This document shows, in pieces, positions 6,679 to 7,910 of a stretch of DNA of 7,910 nucleotides; the stretch's first letter is position 1, and every line of letters begins with the position of its first letter. The stretch lies in NCBI GenBank assembly GCA_964449175.1, contig CAYUYH010000135.1:1-7910 (forward strand), read 5' to 3'. A program made the position numbers and the translations under genes. The notes under the pieces are model-generated. The model had not been told where the DNA came from and searched no databases. It worked only from the letters and a program-made list of their open reading frames with translations. This DNA is from CAYUYH01 sp964449175. GTDB taxonomy: Bacteria; Planctomycetota; Phycisphaerae; SM23-33.

Positions 6679-7910
6679 ATGACCATCGACATCAAGAGCC
6701 AACTACTGCGGAAGATCCCGTCGATAGGCGAGCTGCTGGAAGATGCCGCGTGCGCGACCTGGCTGTCGCAACACCCCCGGGCGCTGGTGGCCGACTGCGT
6801 CCGCCAGGCGGTCGACCAGCTCCGCAACGCGATCCAGAACGACTCAGCCGGGCGGTGCGGGCCGACGCACGTGACGCGGGAGTTTGTCCTCGCCCAGGCC
6901 GGCGAAATCCTCGCCGAGCGCACCACGCCGCACGTTCGGCCGGCGATCAACGCCACCGGCATCATCCTTCACACCGCCCTCGGCCGGGCGGTCTGGCCGG
7001 AGTGCGTGGTCGATTCGATGGCGGACGACCTCGCCGGCTACGTCACGCTGGCCATCGACCGCGAGACCGGCCAACGCAGCGAGCGCGACCAGCGCGTCGA
7101 GTACATCCTCACCGAGCTGACCGGCGCCGAGGCCGCCACCGTCGTCAACAACAACGCCGCCGCCACGCTGCTGGTGCTGGCTGCCCTGGCCGCCGACCGG
7201 GAGGTCGTCGTATCGCGCGGCCAGCTCATCGAGATCGGCGGGGCGTTCCGCCTGCCGGACGTGATGGCCGCCAGCGGCGCGCGCATGGTCGAGGTCGGCA
7301 CGACCAACCGCACGCACCTGCGAGACTACGCCCGCGCGATCACCGACCAGACGGCGATGATCATGCGGGCACACCCCAGCAACTTCCGCGTGGTCGGCTT
7401 CACCTCCGAGGTCGCCATCGGCGAGCTGGCCGAGCTGGCCCACTCGCGCGAGGTCATCGCCCTGGACGACCTGGGCGCCGGCGCGCTGGTGGACCTGGCC
7501 GCGTTCGGCCTGCCGCACGAGCCGACCGTGCAGGAATCGCTGGCCGCGGGGGCGGACGTGGTGATCTTCAGCGCCGATAAGCTCATCGGCGCCGGCCAGG
7601 GCGGCATCATCGTCGGCCGGCGCGACCTGATCGACCGCATCCGCCGCCACCCGCTCGCCCGGGCGATGCGTGTCGACAAGACCTGCCTGATGGCCCTCGA
7701 ACGCACGCTGATGCTCTTCCGCTCGCCCGCCCGGCTAGCCCAGACGCACCCGACCTATCGTATGCTGGCCGCGCCGATCGACGCGCTGGCCGCACGGGCC
7801 GACGCGCTGGCCAAGGCGATCGGCGCCGCGGCGCCGTCGGCCGCCGCGGAAGTGCGGGGCGGCGCCGCCTACCACCGCAGCCGCGCCCAGCCCAAGCACC
7901 CCCGGCCCCG
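6679..7910 (+). CDS. selA: L-seryl-tRNA(Sec) selenium transferase (selenocysteine synthase), 3'-truncated by the window
   Basis: The first 410 codons of SelA (about 460-470 residues in relatives); the end lies outside the window. SelA is a PLP enzyme that converts Ser-tRNA(Sec) to Sec-tRNA(Sec) using selenophosphate from SelD. The N-terminal domain begins SQLLRKIPSIGELLEDA. The signature NATGIILHTALGRA is at 91-104, VVNNNAAA at 155-162, IEIGGAFRLPDVM and VGTTNRTHL follow, and the PLP-binding lysine is Lys301 in FSADKLIGAGQGG, close to Lys295 of E. coli SelA. The start at ATG 6679 has GGGAG (6667-6671) 7 bases upstream. ATG 6661 is in frame and would overlap the preceding stop as ATGA, adding six residues. 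The final stretch (GGAAYHRSRAQPKHPR) looks unlike SelA but keeps third-position GC, so I treat it as in frame. The coupling to the reductase pair is unusual. Confidence 0.95.
   Translation, partial: MTIDIKSQLLRKIPSIGELLEDAACATWLSQHPRALVADCVRQAVDQLRNAIQNDSAGRCGPTHVTREFVLAQAGEILAERTTPHVRPAINATGIILHTALGRAVWPECVVDSMADDLAGYVTLAIDRETGQRSERDQRVEYILTELTGAEAATVVNNNAAATLLVLAALAADREVVVSRGQLIEIGGAFRLPDVMAASGARMVEVGTTNRTHLRDYARAITDQTAMIMRAHPSNFRVVGFTSEVAIGELAELAHSREVIALDDLGAGALVDLAAFGLPHEPTVQESLAAGADVVIFSADKLIGAGQGGIIVGRRDLIDRIRRHPLARAMRVDKTCLMALERTLMLFRSPARLAQTHPTYRMLAAPIDALAARADALAKAIGAAAPSAAAEVRGGAAYHRSRAQPKHPRP

Noticed and set aside
7848..7910. Frameshift near the window end in selA, because the residues there look unlike the family.
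   Set aside because: Third codon positions remain almost all G or C in the selA frame and are worse in the alternative, so a shift is not supported.

Overview
The window is GC-rich bacterial chromosome with very high third-position GC, short spacers and no rRNA, tRNA, CRISPR array or intact mobile element. A Planctomycetes/Phycisphaerae-like bacterium, perhaps from a metagenome, fits best. This is an inference from base composition, the Tat-exported AXE1-type hydrolase, the rpmE-prfA adjacency and tandem heptamer repeats in intergenic DNA. No marker here proves the phylum.

Layout. Bases 1-113 hold the first heptamer repeat tract. A minus-strand gene (114-1268) encodes a Tat-signal alpha/beta hydrolase. 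Across a divergent 174-bp spacer lie rpmE (ribosomal protein L31) and then prfA (release factor 1), with a clear intrinsic terminator between them. A second heptamer tract directly follows prfA; relative to the upstream gene it has the same orientation as the first. Next is a 363-residue protein that appears to be two GNAT acetyltransferases fused head to tail.

The right half (4126-7910) looks like one operon behind a good sigma70-type promoter. Its first gene is broken: a signal-peptide-bearing, possibly thioredoxin-like protein carrying two frame changes and a nonsense codon. Its last reading frame overlaps, as ATGA, the start of a double-cubane-cluster (HgdB/YjiM-like) anaerobic reductase. 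That gene is followed by its BadF/HgdC-type ATP-dependent activator and then by selA (selenocysteine synthase), which runs off the right edge.

The left half is housekeeping translation plus one exported hydrolase. The right half joins an ATP-driven, oxygen-sensitive low-potential electron transfer pair with selenocysteine synthesis. That suggests an anaerobic or facultative lifestyle and possibly a functional link between the reductase and selenium metabolism. The link rests on gene order only and is the most interesting lead in the window.
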